64,000 nt of DNA, taken from NCBI RefSeq assembly GCF_020099275.1, contig NZ_CP083646.1:1798001-1862000 (forward strand), written 5' to 3'. Below the pieces are notes generated by a model, which saw nothing but the letters and a program-made list of their open reading frames with translations, searched no databases and was not told the origin of the DNA. The translations under genes and the position numbers were made by a program. The stretch comes from Corynebacterium falsenii. Its GTDB lineage: Bacteria; Actinomycetota; Actinomycetes; Mycobacteriales; Mycobacteriaceae. Within the stretch, counting starts at the first letter, position 1; the number at the start of each line of letters is the position of its first letter. Below are positions 8,544-18,174 of the stretch, piece by piece.

Positions 8544-10253
8544 TTACCACGCGCGAAGGTACGCGATCCGGTCCCGCAGTTGCTGCGCGGTGCACAGCGC
8601 CGTGGGCGGGCCGCCGCAGTTGCGCCGCGCGTCGTTGTGCACGGCGCCGTGTGGCTTGCCCGTGCGGGCGGACGTCATCGCCACGAGCGCATTGAGCTCC
8701 TTGCGTAGCGCGGGCAGCTCCTCGCTGGCAATCCGCTTATTACGCGCGTCGGCGGCACTACCCTCCGGCGCCTGCTCCACCTTCTCACGCCGCTCCTTCT
8801 CGTCGCGTGCCCGCGCCTCTATCTGCTCGGCCTGTCGCTGCCGCAGGAGGGTGCGCATCTGGTCGGCGTCGAGCAATCCCGGCAGGCCCAGGTACGCCTG
8901 TTCCTCCGCGGAGCCAGCCACCGTGGTGCCGTAGGTGGACCCGTCGTAGATGAGGCTCTCCAGCTCGGCCTCTGCACCGACCGACTCGTAGCCCCGTTCC
9001 TCGCCTGGCTCGTTTTCCTCCCTGTTGGCGTCGGCGAGAAGTTGGTCGTCCCATCCCTCGTTCGGTCGGTCCGGTTTACCCAAAACGTGGTTGCGCTGCT
9101 TTTCCATTTTCGACGCCAAATCCAGCAGAACCGGCACGCTCGGCAAGAATACGGATGCCGATTCCCCTGGCCGGCGGGAACGGACGAAACGCCCAATGGC
9201 CTGGGCGAAGAACAGTGGTGTGGAGGACGAGGTGGCGTACACGCCCACCGCGAGGCGGGGCACGTCCACTCCCTCGGAGACCATGCGCACGGCGACCATC
9301 CATTCATCCGTGCTGTCGGAGAATTGCTTAATGCGATCGGAAGCGCCGGCTTCGTCGGAGAGCACCACAGTTACGGGCGTGGAGCTGATGCGTTTAAGCA
9401 TCGCGGCGTACGCGCGCGCGGTGGTTTTGTCCGTGGCGATTACTAGGCCTCCGGCATCCGGGATATGCTCACGCAGCTGCAATAGCCGGGTGTGGGCGGC
9501 CTGCAGCACGGTGGGGATCCAATCCCCGCGTGGATCAAGGGCCGTCCGCCAGGCACGAGCGGTCTGCTCGGGGTTGAGTGGTTCACCGAGACGGGCCTCG
9601 AACTCCTCGCCGGCGGAGTTGCGCCACCTAGCCTGGCCAGAATATGCCAAGAAGACCACCGGGCGAACCACGCCATCTTTGAGGGCCTTGCCGTAGTCGT
9701 AGGTGTAGTCCGCGCTGGACTGCAATGCACCGCCGGAGTCGGGTACCTCCTCGTAGCGGACGAAGGGAATCTGGGAATCGTCCGAGCGGAACGGGGTACC
9801 CGTGAGCGCGAGGCGCCGGGTGGCGTGGGCGTAGGCCATGCGTACGCCATCACCCCAACTGCGGGCGTCGCCGGCGTGGTGGATCTCGTCGAGGATCACC
9901 AGTGACTTTTTCACCGTGGCGACCTGGTAGTGCTTGGTCGGCTTCATCCCCACCTGGGCATAGGTCACGCACACGCCGTCGTAGGAGCTATTGAACGGCG
10001 AGGAGTTGGTGAAGTTCGCATCCAAGGCAATGTTTTGCCCAGCCGCAGACTGGGACCATTGGATCTTCAGATGCTCGGTAGGCACCACGATGACAATGCG
10101 CTCAACCACGCGAGCATCAAGCAGCATGCGAGCCACGGTGAGGGCGAACGTCGTCTTACCCGCACCGGGCGTTGCTACTGCGAGGAAATCGCGTGGTTGC
10201 TCGTCGATGTACTTGGTCAGTGCCTCCTGCTGCCATTGGCGGAGGTGTTTCAT
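8544..10253 (-). CDS. DEAD/DEAH-box superfamily II helicase
   Basis: A 569-residue helicase of the type found next to DUF3039 in actinobacteria. Motif Q-like start RQWQQEALTKYIDEQPRDF, Walker A ATPGAGKTT (about 28-36), DEIH Walker B (LVILDEIHHAG, about 137), motif III-like LTGTPFRSD, and a C-terminal RecA domain with VRMVSEGVDVPRLAVGVYATSS and the arginine finger motif QAIGRFVRSRRPG. The last 120 residues form a charged coiled-coil-like region (RQRQAEQIEARARDEKERRE). It starts 90 bp downstream of DUF3039 on the same strand, and co-expression is likely. The substrate (DNA or RNA) is not known. Confidence 0.88.
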   Translation of the reverse strand: MKHLRQWQQEALTKYIDEQPRDFLAVATPGAGKTTFALTVARMLLDARVVERIVIVVPTEHLKIQWSQSAAGQNIALDANFTNSSPFNSSYDGVCVTYAQVGMKPTKHYQVATVKKSLVILDEIHHAGDARSWGDGVRMAYAHATRRLALTGTPFRSDDSQIPFVRYEEVPDSGGALQSSADYTYDYGKALKDGVVRPVVFLAYSGQARWRNSAGEEFEARLGEPLNPEQTARAWRTALDPRGDWIPTVLQAAHTRLLQLREHIPDAGGLVIATDKTTARAYAAMLKRISSTPVTVVLSDEAGASDRIKQFSDSTDEWMVAVRMVSEGVDVPRLAVGVYATSSSTPLFFAQAIGRFVRSRRPGESASVFLPSVPVLLDLASKMEKQRNHVLGKPDRPNEGWDDQLLADANREENEPGEERGYESVGAEAELESLIYDGSTYGTTVAGSAEEQAYLGLPGLLDADQMRTLLRQRQAEQIEARARDEKERREKVEQAPEGSAADARNKRIASEELPALRKELNALVAMTSARTGKPHGAVHNDARRNCGGPPTALCTAQQLRDRIAYLRAW

Positions 10254-10343
10254 ACAGCGATATTCTTCAGCGTTTTCTCTGGTGGTTTCTCTGGTTGTCT
10301 TCCCTGGCGGTTGAACTCTCGTGGCTGTTCGTTACGACAGCTA

Positions 10344-10586
10344 CTACTTCTTGCGCAGCCCCTTGTAGATGGCCTCGCAATCCGGGCACACCGGAGAGCC
10401 GGGCTTGGCTTGCTTGCGCACCGGGAACGTTTCGCCGCACAGGGCGACCACAAGTTTGCCCATCACAGCCGATTCCACGATCTGATCCTTCTTCACGTAG
10501 TGGAAGAACTTTGGGGTGTCGTCATCGGTGGTGGTGTCCGTGTGGACGTCTGGGCGCTCAATGGTTGTCGTGCTTGGGTTGCTCAC
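10344..10586 (-). CDS. DUF3039 family small zinc-binding-type protein
   Basis: An 80-residue protein of the DUF3039 family. The N-terminus is Thr/Asp-rich. The conserved core has HYVKKDQIVESAVMGKLVVALCGE and then CPDCEAIYKGL. His (about 29), Cys (50) and the CPDC pair (67 and 70) could bind a zinc ion. It is immediately upstream of the helicase on the same strand and divergent from DUF3099, a neighbourhood conserved in corynebacteria. Role unknown, but the tight linkage suggests it works with the helicase (inference). Confidence 0.87.
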   Translation of the reverse strand: MSNPSTTTIERPDVHTDTTTDDDTPKFFHYVKKDQIVESAVMGKLVVALCGETFPVRKQAKPGSPVCPDCEAIYKGLRKK

Positions 10587-10645
10587 GGTTACCCATCATG
10601 CCCCTCAATGCCCTTGTTTTCCACTTCCGTACTAGCGTTGAGCGT

Positions 10646-11158
10646 ATGGCTACTGGCAACAAGCATCTCTTCGGGCAGGTCGGCGTTCGCCGAAAAAAGC
10701 GTGATGCCCAACTGATCACTGATGCACGCCATTCGCCGCTGGAAAATTGGCATCACCGACGGCGCGTTTATGTGTGGCTGCAACTATCCCGTATTCCGGT
10801 CTTGGTGCTGGCGGGCATCGTCATGTGGCTCACCCATAACCTCGCTGTTTCCGTCATCATCGCCTTCATCAGTGTGCCGTTGCCGTGGATTGCCGTGCTC
10901 ATCGCCAATCAGCCGGGTGAAGGTGCCACCGAAAGTCACAAGGTCTACAAACCTGGCCTGGCGCGGGAACAACGCAAGGCCGCCGCCAGAGCCGAGCTCG
11001 GAGGCTCCACGCGCGCCGAACTTGGGTCTGGCGCTGCAACGAATGGAGACACAGGAAACACAGTGGAGAAGTGCCCCGACAGCCTCGATCACCCCGACTC
11101 CCCTGGCTACATTGACTACGACGAGATCACGCCCCCGCCCTCCCAAGGAGACGACTAA
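10646..11158 (+). CDS. DUF3099 family membrane protein
   Basis: A 170-residue protein of the DUF3099 family. The conserved cytoplasmic motif DAQLITDARHSPLENWHHRRRVY (about 19-41) is followed by two hydrophobic helices (about 43-62 and 64-85), then a long Ala/Gly-rich hydrophilic tail ending in an acidic, proline-rich segment. The ATG at 10646 was chosen because family similarity starts there; the frame is open further upstream into the divergent DUF3039 region. It ends 5 bp before the start of the methyltransferase gene, so the two are likely one transcript. Confidence 0.82.
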   Translation: MATGNKHLFGQVGVRRKKRDAQLITDARHSPLENWHHRRRVYVWLQLSRIPVLVLAGIVMWLTHNLAVSVIIAFISVPLPWIAVLIANQPGEGATESHKVYKPGLAREQRKAAARAELGGSTRAELGSGAATNGDTGNTVEKCPDSLDHPDSPGYIDYDEITPPPSQGDD

Positions 11159-11163
11159 CCGCC

Positions 11164-12807
11164 ATGGCCGATGACAACAAGCTCTGCTCGCCGGGTCCTG
11201 CGGTGGCCGAGTTCATCCGATTGCTCCGCACGCTGGGTTACGGCTCCGACAGCATTAACCGTGCCCTTGGAGCGCAGGGCGTTGCCGCGGCAGCCGATGG
11301 ATCCCCGGAGGCCGCCCTATGGTGCCTCGAACACGGCGAACCGGACCCCAATGACGACGCAAATGCCGACGTGATCGCCGGCGTCTATCTGCGTCAGCCC
11401 CTGTCCGACCAGCGTTGGAACGCCATCATCGGCGACGAACTAATGGGTCGGCTGCATGACGAGCTCGCGCTCGTCCGTACCTCCGACGATGCGCTGCAGC
11501 TCAACATTGATATCCGACCGGTCTCTGCACCAGGTCACGGAGATGCGCGCCGCGGGGATGCCGAAGTACTCGTTGCCTCCGACCCCGATGCTTCCCTCGA
11601 TGTGCGTATCCCCGGCCCCCATCACGTCCCTGGAGTGGGCCATGCTCCCCTGTCTCTTCTCAACGTCATTCCCCCGCTCGTCACCGACCACGGCTCCGCC
11701 CAGAGTGTGCTCGATCTCGGCACGGGTTCCGGTGTCTTGGCGCTGCTGCTCGGCCAGCTCTACCCGCATGTCCAGTTCACGGCCACGGATATCCACGACC
11801 GTGCTTTAGACTTCGCCCGTGCCGCAGACCAAGGCACCGCCACCATTGACTGGCGCCAGGGCTCCTGGTTCGAGCCAGTCGGTGGGCAGACGTTTGACGT
11901 GATCATCTCGAACCCGCCGTTCGTCATTGGGCCCGCCGCGGCAGACAGCACCTCTGTCGAAGGCCATATCTACCGCGATTCCGGCCTAGCCCTCGACGGC
12001 GCCAGCGCGCTCGTCGTCCGCCACGCCGCGGAGCACCTCTCCCCCGGCGGCCACGCGCATCTACTAGCGGGCTGGGCGCTAAGCGCAGGCGAAACCGTCG
12101 GATCGCGCACGCTCGGTTGGCTGCCCGCCACGGGCATCCGCGCCTGGGTCGTGCAGCGCGATGAAGTCGACGTGGCCACCTACATCTCCACCTGGCTCCG
12201 CGACGAGTCTGTCGATCCCCGCACGCCCACTGGTCGCGCCCGCACTCGGGCGTGGCTGGACTTCTTCGCCGACCATGGCGTCGAAAGAATTGGGTTGGGA
12301 TACGTCCACATGGAAAAACTCGAGCCCCAAGCGGACACCGCCACCGAAGTGCACGCGGAACTCATAGACTGGCCACTGCCCGCGGGCACGTACCTGGGCA
12401 ACGAGGTCGACGAATGGTTCCGGCGCACCGCCTGGGTCACAGGCCGCTCCGCTGAGGACGTGTTGAATGCCCACTACGCGGTGCGCCCGGGCGTCGCCGT
12501 GGAGGACGTCACCATGGCCGATACCTCGGCCGGCCAGGGCTTCACCCGTGTTGCGCGCCGCATCAGCCGCACGGAGGGCCCCTGCTACAGCCACGATATC
12601 GACGAGCACGTGCTCGCCATCGTCTCGGGCGTGCACCCCGAAGGCCTGCCGCTGCGCGACGTCATCGCACTCTATTGCGCCGTGCACGACCTCGATGAAA
12701 CCGCCTTCGCCACCGCCATCGTGCCCATTACGGTGGATCTCATCCGTCACGGCATCATCGTTCCCACCGATCTTCTCGCCGACGCCACCAGCCATGAACC
12801 GTCCTAG
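11164..12807 (+). CDS. SAM-dependent methyltransferase with NPPF motif
   Basis: A 547-residue protein. The N-terminal ~160 residues are an actinobacteria-specific domain. A class I methyltransferase core follows, with the SAM loop VLDLGTGSGVLALLL (about 180-194) and the catalytic IISNPPFV (about 239-246), the signature of N-methyltransferases acting on RNA bases, DNA bases or glutamine side chains (RlmG/PrmC/HemK-like). A further ~200-residue C-terminal domain includes YSHDIDEHVL and a winged-helix-like end. It lies 5 bp behind DUF3099 and about 120 bp before dtd. The substrate is not known; rRNA is the best guess from family resemblance. Confidence 0.82.
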   Translation: MADDNKLCSPGPAVAEFIRLLRTLGYGSDSINRALGAQGVAAAADGSPEAALWCLEHGEPDPNDDANADVIAGVYLRQPLSDQRWNAIIGDELMGRLHDELALVRTSDDALQLNIDIRPVSAPGHGDARRGDAEVLVASDPDASLDVRIPGPHHVPGVGHAPLSLLNVIPPLVTDHGSAQSVLDLGTGSGVLALLLGQLYPHVQFTATDIHDRALDFARAADQGTATIDWRQGSWFEPVGGQTFDVIISNPPFVIGPAAADSTSVEGHIYRDSGLALDGASALVVRHAAEHLSPGGHAHLLAGWALSAGETVGSRTLGWLPATGIRAWVVQRDEVDVATYISTWLRDESVDPRTPTGRARTRAWLDFFADHGVERIGLGYVHMEKLEPQADTATEVHAELIDWPLPAGTYLGNEVDEWFRRTAWVTGRSAEDVLNAHYAVRPGVAVEDVTMADTSAGQGFTRVARRISRTEGPCYSHDIDEHVLAIVSGVHPEGLPLRDVIALYCAVHDLDETAFATAIVPITVDLIRHGIIVPTDLLADATSHEPS

Positions 12808-12863
12808 GTGCGTGGGATGGGTTGGGCGTCGGAGTAAACGATGCCGACGAGATAGCAAGCAAC

Positions 12864-12906
12864 CAGTGACCGAGACAGTAACCGAGACAGTAACCGAGAC
12901 AGCGAC
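12864..12906 (+). repeat. 12-bp tandem repeat, three and a half copies, before dtd
   Basis: Units CAGTRACCGAGA at 12864-12875, 12876-12887 and 12888-12899 (one G/A difference in the first), then a partial copy. It lies between the methyltransferase stop and the dtd ribosome-binding site. No operator is recognised in it. Confidence 0.85.
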
Positions 12907-12927
12907 CCCAACAACGAAGGAGCAGCA

Positions 12928-13377
12928 ATGAAGGCAGTGGTATCGACCGTGAGCGAGGCGACCGTGCGAGTGGACGGCGACGTGGTGGGGCACGTCGACG
13001 GGCCAGCGCTGATGGTGCTGCTGGGAGTCGGCGTGGATGACGCGCCCGACGCGTGGGAGACGATGGTGCGCAAGATCGCCGAGCTGCGCTTGCTGCCCGA
13101 GGGTGACGATTACGAGAGCCCGCGAAATGTCTCGGCGGAGGACGCCGGAGCACCGGTGTTGGTGGTTAGCCAATTCACGCTCATGGGTGCTACGAAGAAG
13201 GGTCGGCGGCCGTCGTGGTCCGCGGCGGCACCCGGGCCGGACGCGGAAGCGGTTATACAAAAGGTCGTTTCTGGGCTCCAAGATCGGGGGTTACGAGTGG
13301 AGACGGGGAAATTCGGCGCAATGATGCAAGTTTCATCAGTCAATGAAGGACCCTTTACCGTGCTGGTGGAATGCTAG
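12928..13377 (+). CDS. dtd: D-aminoacyl-tRNA deacylase
   Basis: Removes D-amino acids (and mischarged glycine) from tRNA, acting as a proofreading enzyme in translation. The 149-residue protein has the family length and both active-site motifs: SQFTLMG (about 76-82) and the C-terminal [10 protein letters not shown], where most members have a N-x-GP type loop. The GRRPSW element (93-98) is also typical. The ATG at 12928 is preceded by AAGGAG at 6 nt spacing. It sits between the methyltransferase and sigB. Confidence 0.95.
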   Translation: MKAVVSTVSEATVRVDGDVVGHVDGPALMVLLGVGVDDAPDAWETMVRKIAELRLLPEGDDYESPRNVSAEDAGAPVLVVSQFTLMGATKKGRRPSWSAAAPGPDAEAVIQKVVSGLQDRGLRVETGKFGAMMQVSSVNEGPFTVLVEC

Positions 13378-13469
13378 AAGAAACCGGCTAGCAGCTGTGA
13401 TTTCCGCCTCTTTCGCGGGCGTTACCCGTAAACGGGGGTGAGCCGAGTCGAGGTTGGTGGGGCACTGCG

Positions 13470-13495
13470 GGAACAATCTTGAGTAGAGAGCCGTT
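13470..13495 (+). promoter_or_regulatory. Candidate SigH-type promoter of sigB
   Basis: GGAA at 13470-13473 (within GGGAACAA) and GTT at 13493-13495 are separated by 19 nt. sigB is a known target of SigH in C. glutamicum, so the match is expected. It lies 50 bp upstream of the sigB ATG. Confidence 0.7.
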
Positions 13496-13545
13496 AGACG
13501 CAATAGACAATCCCAACTTCCGACCCCCAGGAAGGCGCTGAGACA

Positions 13546-14583
13546 ATGAGCAGCTCCATGTTCGACGATGATGTGACGAACGACGAGTCCACGAACGAAT
13601 CCTCTCAGGACGATAGCCAAGGTAGCCACAGCAAGACTGAAGACAAGGGTCGACGGAGGGGGAACAACGAGAATCCGTCAGCGGATCTAGTGCGCGTGTA
13701 CCTCAACGGCATCGGTAAGACTGCCCTGCTGACCGCAGAGGATGAGGTTGAGCTGTCCCAGCGCATCGAGGTAGGCCTGTACGCCGAGCACCTGCTTGAG
13801 ACGTCCGATTCTCTGACCCGCGCTAAGAAGCGCGACCTTAAGGTACTGGCCCGCGAAGGCAAGGCCGCGCGGTCGCACCTGCTGGAGGCCAACCTTCGCC
13901 TCGTAGTGAGCTTGGCGAAGCGGTACACCGGCCGCGGCATGCCCCTGCTCGATCTCATTCAGGAGGGCAACCTGGGGCTCATCCGCGCGATGGAGAAGTT
14001 CGATTACACCAAGGGCTTTAAGTTCTCGACGTACGCCACGTGGTGGATCCGTCAGGCTGTTACCCGTGGCATGGCAGATCAGTCGCGCACGATCCGCCTG
14101 CCTGTGCACCTCGTGGAGCAGGTCAACAAGCTCTCGCGTATTAAGCGAGAGATGTACCAGCAGCTCGGCCGTGAGGCAACGAACGAGGAACTCAGCGAGG
14201 AATCCGGCATCGAGGAATCCAAGATCGAGATGCTGCTCAAGCAGTCCCGCGATCCGGTGAGCCTGGACATGCCGGTTGGCTCTGACGAGGAAGCTCCGCT
14301 GGGCGACTTTATTGAGGATTCCGAGGCTGCGGATGCGGAATCTGCGGTGGTTGCCTCGCTGCGCCACTCCGATGTGCGTGCCGTGCTGGACACGTTGGAG
14401 GAGCGCGAGCAGGACGTGATTAAGCTCCGCTACGGACTGGATGACGGCATGCCCCGCACGCTGGATCAGATCGGCCGCCGCTTCGGGCTGTCGCGTGAGC
14501 GCGTGCGCCAGATCGAACGCGAGGTAATGGCGAAGCTTCGCGAAGGCGATCGCGCTGACAAGCTGCGCGAGTACGCCGTGTAG
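13546..14583 (+). CDS. sigB: Non-essential primary-like sigma factor SigB
   Basis: Sigma-70 group 2 factor that takes over transcription in stress and stationary phase. The 345-residue protein has a short polar N-terminus of about 45 residues, without the long basic and acidic arms of SigA. Region 1.2 ([21 protein letters not shown]), region 2 ([39 protein letters not shown]), region 3 and region 4 ([16 protein letters not shown]) follow. AGGAAGG lies about 8 nt before the ATG. A SigH-like promoter precedes it and dtxR follows, the classic corynebacterial sigB-dtxR-galE order. Confidence 0.96.
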   Translation: MSSSMFDDDVTNDESTNESSQDDSQGSHSKTEDKGRRRGNNENPSADLVRVYLNGIGKTALLTAEDEVELSQRIEVGLYAEHLLETSDSLTRAKKRDLKVLAREGKAARSHLLEANLRLVVSLAKRYTGRGMPLLDLIQEGNLGLIRAMEKFDYTKGFKFSTYATWWIRQAVTRGMADQSRTIRLPVHLVEQVNKLSRIKREMYQQLGREATNEELSEESGIEESKIEMLLKQSRDPVSLDMPVGSDEEAPLGDFIEDSEAADAESAVVASLRHSDVRAVLDTLEEREQDVIKLRYGLDDGMPRTLDQIGRRFGLSRERVRQIEREVMAKLREGDRADKLREYAV

Positions 14584-14600
14584 CGATTGATTTCGCTCTA

Positions 14601-14659
14601 GGGCGGATCCTGGGGCGGGCACTGCGGAGAACTTAGGCGTTTCTCTGTGGTGTCCGCCC
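14601..14659 (+). terminator. Imperfect long hairpin after sigB
   Basis: GGGCGGA (14601-14607) pairs with TCCGCCC (14653-14659), and inside it GAGAA (14627-14631) pairs with TTCTC (14641-14645). It lies 18 bp after the sigB stop. Only an A-run, not a U-tract, follows at 14669, so termination is a guess. Confidence 0.4.
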
Positions 14660-14730
14660 TCACTAGGTAAAAAATGCCGTGTATCGTTAGTTTTCAAGTG
14701 TTTTATGTGTAAAGAAAGGTTGTTGCGCAG

Positions 14731-15453
14731 GTGAGGGATCTCGTTGACACAACTGAGATGTATCTTCGTACCATCTACGAGCTAGAAGAAGAGGGCATCA
14801 CCCCGCTGCGGGCGCGTATCGCCGAGCGTCTCGACCAGTCCGGTCCCACCGTGAGCCAGACTGTGGCTCGCATGGAGCGCGATGGCCTGCTGACGGTTGC
14901 CCGTGATCGTTCCCTGAAGCTCAGCCCCGAGGGTCGCTCGCTGGCCACCGCTGTGATGCGCAAGCACCGCCTGGCGGAGCGCCTTCTTACCGACGTTATT
15001 GGTCTGCCGTGGGAGAAGGTTCACGACGAGGCGTGCCGCTGGGAGCACGTGATGGGCGAGGAAGTTGAGCTTCGCCTGGTCCAGGTATTGGACAACTACT
15101 CCACGTCACCGTTCGGCAACCCGATTCCTGGCTTGGACACCCTTGTTGAGGAAGCTCCCGCATCGGAGCGGGATCGCATCCTGAACAATGCGTCCAGTGA
15201 CGATCCCAACGCGATGACCCGCGCGGCCGATGTGGACTCCACGTCCCCGCTGAAGGTCCGCCTGCTGAGCATCAACGAGATCATCCAGGTGGAGCACAAG
15301 CTCATGGCGAAGCTCTCCAACTTGGACATGAACCCCGGCAGTGTGGTGACGCTGCAGACGACCGACGATGGAATCTCGTTGACGAACGACAACGGCACCA
15401 TCGAGTTGCCAGACGAGCTGGGGCACGCGATCCGTGTGGAGGTGCTCAGCTAG
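14731..15453 (+). CDS. dtxR: Iron-dependent transcriptional regulator DtxR
   Basis: Fe(II)-activated repressor of iron uptake and related genes. Very close to C. diphtheriae DtxR: the first 20 residues differ only at position 2. The winged helix covers about 1-70. Primary-site ligands Met10, Cys102, Glu105 and His106 and ancillary-site ligands His79, Glu83 and His98 are all present. The dimerisation domain ends near 140 and an SH3-like domain closes the protein. Residues 142-172 form a longer variable linker. The GTG start at 14731 has AAAGG upstream. It lies between sigB and galE. Confidence 0.97.
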   Translation: MRDLVDTTEMYLRTIYELEEEGITPLRARIAERLDQSGPTVSQTVARMERDGLLTVARDRSLKLSPEGRSLATAVMRKHRLAERLLTDVIGLPWEKVHDEACRWEHVMGEEVELRLVQVLDNYSTSPFGNPIPGLDTLVEEAPASERDRILNNASSDDPNAMTRAADVDSTSPLKVRLLSINEIIQVEHKLMAKLSNLDMNPGSVVTLQTTDDGISLTNDNGTIELPDELGHAIRVEVLS

Positions 15454-15507
15454 CTTGTTGAGATGCTCCGCTCGTCTTTCGCGCCTTTTGGTAGCGTTGA
15501 CGGTGTG

Positions 15508-16539
15508 ATGAGCGACAACGACAATTCCCAAGACTCCACTTCTCTGCCCGCCGGTTGCCACATCGTGGTGACCGGCGGTGCTGGTTATGTCGGCAGCGTC
15601 TGCGCCACCGTGCTGCTGGAACTCGGCTACCGGGTCACCGTGGTCGATGACCTGTCGACAGGTAATCGCTACGCAGTGCCCGAGGGAGCAGACTTCGTGG
15701 AAGGCGACATCAACGATGTCATCGACGACGTCTTTGCATCCAACGACATCGCTGCGGTGTTCCACTTCGCAGCGCGGTCGCTGGTCGGCGAATCCGTGGA
15801 GAAGCCCTCGATGTACTGGCACCACAACGTGGTCACCAGCCTCGGTCTGCTGGATTCCATGCACGAGCACGGGGTGAACAACCTCGTGTTCTCCTCCACT
15901 GCCGCCACCTACGGCGAACCGGAGAAGACGCCGATCACCGAAGACATGCCGACCCGCCCCACCAACCCCTATGGTGCGTCGAAGTTGGCCATCGACAACA
16001 TCATTACCTCCTACGCCAACGCGTACGGGCTGGCAGCAACAAGCCTGCGTTACTTCAACGTGGCTGGCGCCTACGGCAATGTGGGAGAGAACCACAAGGT
16101 GGAAACGCACCTCATCCCGCTCGTGCTCCAGGTGGCGCTGGGTCAGCGAGACAACATCAAGATCTTCGGTACCGATTACCCCACCGAGGATGGGTCTGCG
16201 GTGCGCGATTACATTCACATCCGCGATTTGGCCGATGCCCACGTGCTCGCCGCGCAGTCCAATACTCCGGGTGAACACCGCATCTTTAACCTCGGCAGCG
16301 GCGATGGCTTCAGCGTGCGCCAGGTTATCGAGACGTGTCGCGACGTCACTGAGCACCCAATCCCAGCAGAGGAAGCACCTCGCCGTGCCGGTGATCCTGC
16401 GGTGCTCATTGCCTCGTCGGAGAAGGCAATGTCGGAGCTGGGGTGGAACCCTACCCGCTCGGACCTCACCACGATCGTGTCAGATGCGTGGAACTTTACG
16501 CAGGACCTGGGAGATCGGTCCCATTCAGCGCGGAGTTAA
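15508..16539 (+). CDS. galE: UDP-glucose 4-epimerase
   Basis: Interconverts UDP-glucose and UDP-galactose, supplying galactose for the cell-wall arabinogalactan. NAD-binding loop [10 protein letters not shown] near the N-terminus, the catalytic Ser/Thr region [11 protein letters not shown] and the YGASK motif (Tyr and Lys of the short-chain dehydrogenase triad) are present, as are RYFNVAGA and the substrate-binding region. An ATG at 15463, 9 bp after the dtxR stop, would add 15 residues. Neither start has a clear Shine-Dalgarno; the inner one fits family length better. The 3' end overlaps the convergent DUF4192 gene by 44 bp. Confidence 0.93.
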   Translation: MSDNDNSQDSTSLPAGCHIVVTGGAGYVGSVCATVLLELGYRVTVVDDLSTGNRYAVPEGADFVEGDINDVIDDVFASNDIAAVFHFAARSLVGESVEKPSMYWHHNVVTSLGLLDSMHEHGVNNLVFSSTAATYGEPEKTPITEDMPTRPTNPYGASKLAIDNIITSYANAYGLAATSLRYFNVAGAYGNVGENHKVETHLIPLVLQVALGQRDNIKIFGTDYPTEDGSAVRDYIHIRDLADAHVLAAQSNTPGEHRIFNLGSGDGFSVRQVIETCRDVTEHPIPAEEAPRRAGDPAVLIASSEKAMSELGWNPTRSDLTTIVSDAWNFTQDLGDRSHSARS

Positions 16540-18025
16540 TGCGCTCCCAGTCGAAGTCGTCGACTGCTTGATGCAGCCTGGTGTAGACGTCAGGCCACAC
16601 GGCTGGGGCGATGTCGTGGACGAGTTCCTCACAGAAGGATTCGTGCGACAGCACCGGGAGCACGAGGGCGCCGTCACGATGAGGCAACTCTGCTTCCGGC
16701 CACGAGGTGTCGCCGTATCTCTGCGCGATCGCGACGAAGTCGCGGAATCCGCAGCGATGGAACGGGGGCTCGTCTGAGTCGGTGGCAAGGTCGTCGATGA
16801 TCTCCAGGTCCACCTTCATGTGATGGATCAGCTCGAGTGCCTGCGCGATGATGAGATTGATCAGCTTCTTGGCGAAGCCGGCTCGATGAGCAGCGAAGGC
16901 AAGTTCGGCCATATCTATTGAAGCGGCATCAATGGGATTCCGGGCATGCTGACCGTCACAGCCGAAATCAGGGCAGGAATCGGTAGCTGCCGCCATGAGG
17001 AGTTCCTCGCAAACACGCCCGAGTGTGTGGAACGCCAATGTTCCCTCGTCGTTGACGGTGAGAACAAGTGCGAGAATGACCATCATGCGCCGACGGATGG
17101 GGCCGCTGCCGCGGCGCACGCATTCGGCAAGTAGATCTCTCATGGCGGCCGAGTGGTGCCCCGCTGAACACGCCACAATGTAGGTGTGGAGATCCGCATC
17201 AAGGCACGCCCGGACAAGCTGTGAGACCACCACCTGATCACGAACCATGTCCTCGGCAGAGCATTCTCCCGCCTCAATCCGGCCGAGCGCCTCCGAGACA
17301 CCAATCACGCAGGCCACATCAGCAGTCTCCGGTGGGATCAGCCGATGCAGAATCGACTGGGTGGCTGCTAGTTCCGCGAGGGGCTCGCTGCTATCCAGCC
17401 ACTGCTCCATCTCCTCCCTGTCCTGCATCACCCGGGCTCGGTTGAGGGTCGCGATATCTCGTACGGGGTTGGATTCCACATTGCCGATAGTGCCGGTATC
17501 GCCACTGAGGACGTCGATCCATGGATCCCCCGTGGCAATAGTTGGGGTGTAGACGGCCAGGACGGTCGAGACTCCCCTGCTATGCAGAGCGTCAAGGGCG
17601 ATCTGCAGGCTGTGATTTGCAGTGTCACTATCTGCGGCGACAGCGACGAGGATCACTTGTCCCACTGCGGCTTTTCCGTAGCTCAGATCGCTGTCCATGG
17701 TCGGTGCACAGGCATTGTCTGCGATGGCGTCTGCCATGTCGTCGATCGTTGGATCTCCAATGTCGATGCGCACAAGCGGGCCCACCTTCAACCGACTGGG
17801 CGAATCCATGTCTCGGGGGCTGAGTCCGATGGCAATGAGGGACTCACAGGGTGGAAACCCAAGCAGCGTGGGGATTGATGCGATCAGGCCACCGAGATCA
17901 GTTCCAAAGTGAATCTGCTGCGCCCTATCCGCGCAGTGCTCCTCCCCTGTGCACTGCGGAATATTTGCTGGGCGCTGCGGGTTGAATGGGTTACTTGATG
18001 AAGAAGATGAAGTCATGCCCCACAT
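16496..18025 (-). CDS. DUF4192 family protein
   Basis: A protein of about 509 residues of the actinobacterial DUF4192 family. The start of the conserved part, [29 protein letters not shown], is the family hallmark. An alpha/beta domain ([31 protein letters not shown]) follows. The second half is helical, and its [25 protein letters not shown] segment lies near the middle. Upstream extension is open for another 57 codons, but that would run through two DnaA boxes and the promoter region of the PAC2 gene, so I prefer the ATG at 18025 (18016 is an alternative). It overlaps galE by 44 bp tail to tail. No function is known. Confidence 0.8.
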   Translation of the reverse strand: MWGMTSSSSSSNPFNPQRPANIPQCTGEEHCADRAQQIHFGTDLGGLIASIPTLLGFPPCESLIAIGLSPRDMDSPSRLKVGPLVRIDIGDPTIDDMADAIADNACAPTMDSDLSYGKAAVGQVILVAVAADSDTANHSLQIALDALHSRGVSTVLAVYTPTIATGDPWIDVLSGDTGTIGNVESNPVRDIATLNRARVMQDREEMEQWLDSSEPLAELAATQSILHRLIPPETADVACVIGVSEALGRIEAGECSAEDMVRDQVVVSQLVRACLDADLHTYIVACSAGHHSAAMRDLLAECVRRGSGPIRRRMMVILALVLTVNDEGTLAFHTLGRVCEELLMAAATDSCPDFGCDGQHARNPIDAASIDMAELAFAAHRAGFAKKLINLIIAQALELIHHMKVDLEIIDDLATDSDEPPFHRCGFRDFVAIAQRYGDTSWPEAELPHRDGALVLPVLSHESFCEELVHDIAPAVWPDVYTRLHQAVDDFDWERINSALNGTDLPGPA

Positions 18026-18081
18026 GATGGCGGGCGGAGTGGTCAACACCTTCTCGATGACAGCATCAACCGACCGTTTTT

Positions 18082-18108
18082 GTGGATAACTATCAGCCTG
18101 TGGATAAC
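18082..18108 (-). promoter_or_regulatory. Pair of perfect DnaA boxes
   Basis: TGTGGATAA occurs at 18082-18090 and again at 18100-18108, i.e. two TTATCCACA boxes on the minus strand in the same orientation, 18 bp apart start to start. They lie in the divergent gap between the DUF4192 and PAC2 genes. Each is a perfect match to the DnaA consensus. Confidence 0.65.
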
Positions 18109-18174
18109 CTCGGTTGTCCGGTACGGCTGGTAGTCTGATCAAACAATGTTTCGTCTGAAAGGGAGTGCGAGACG

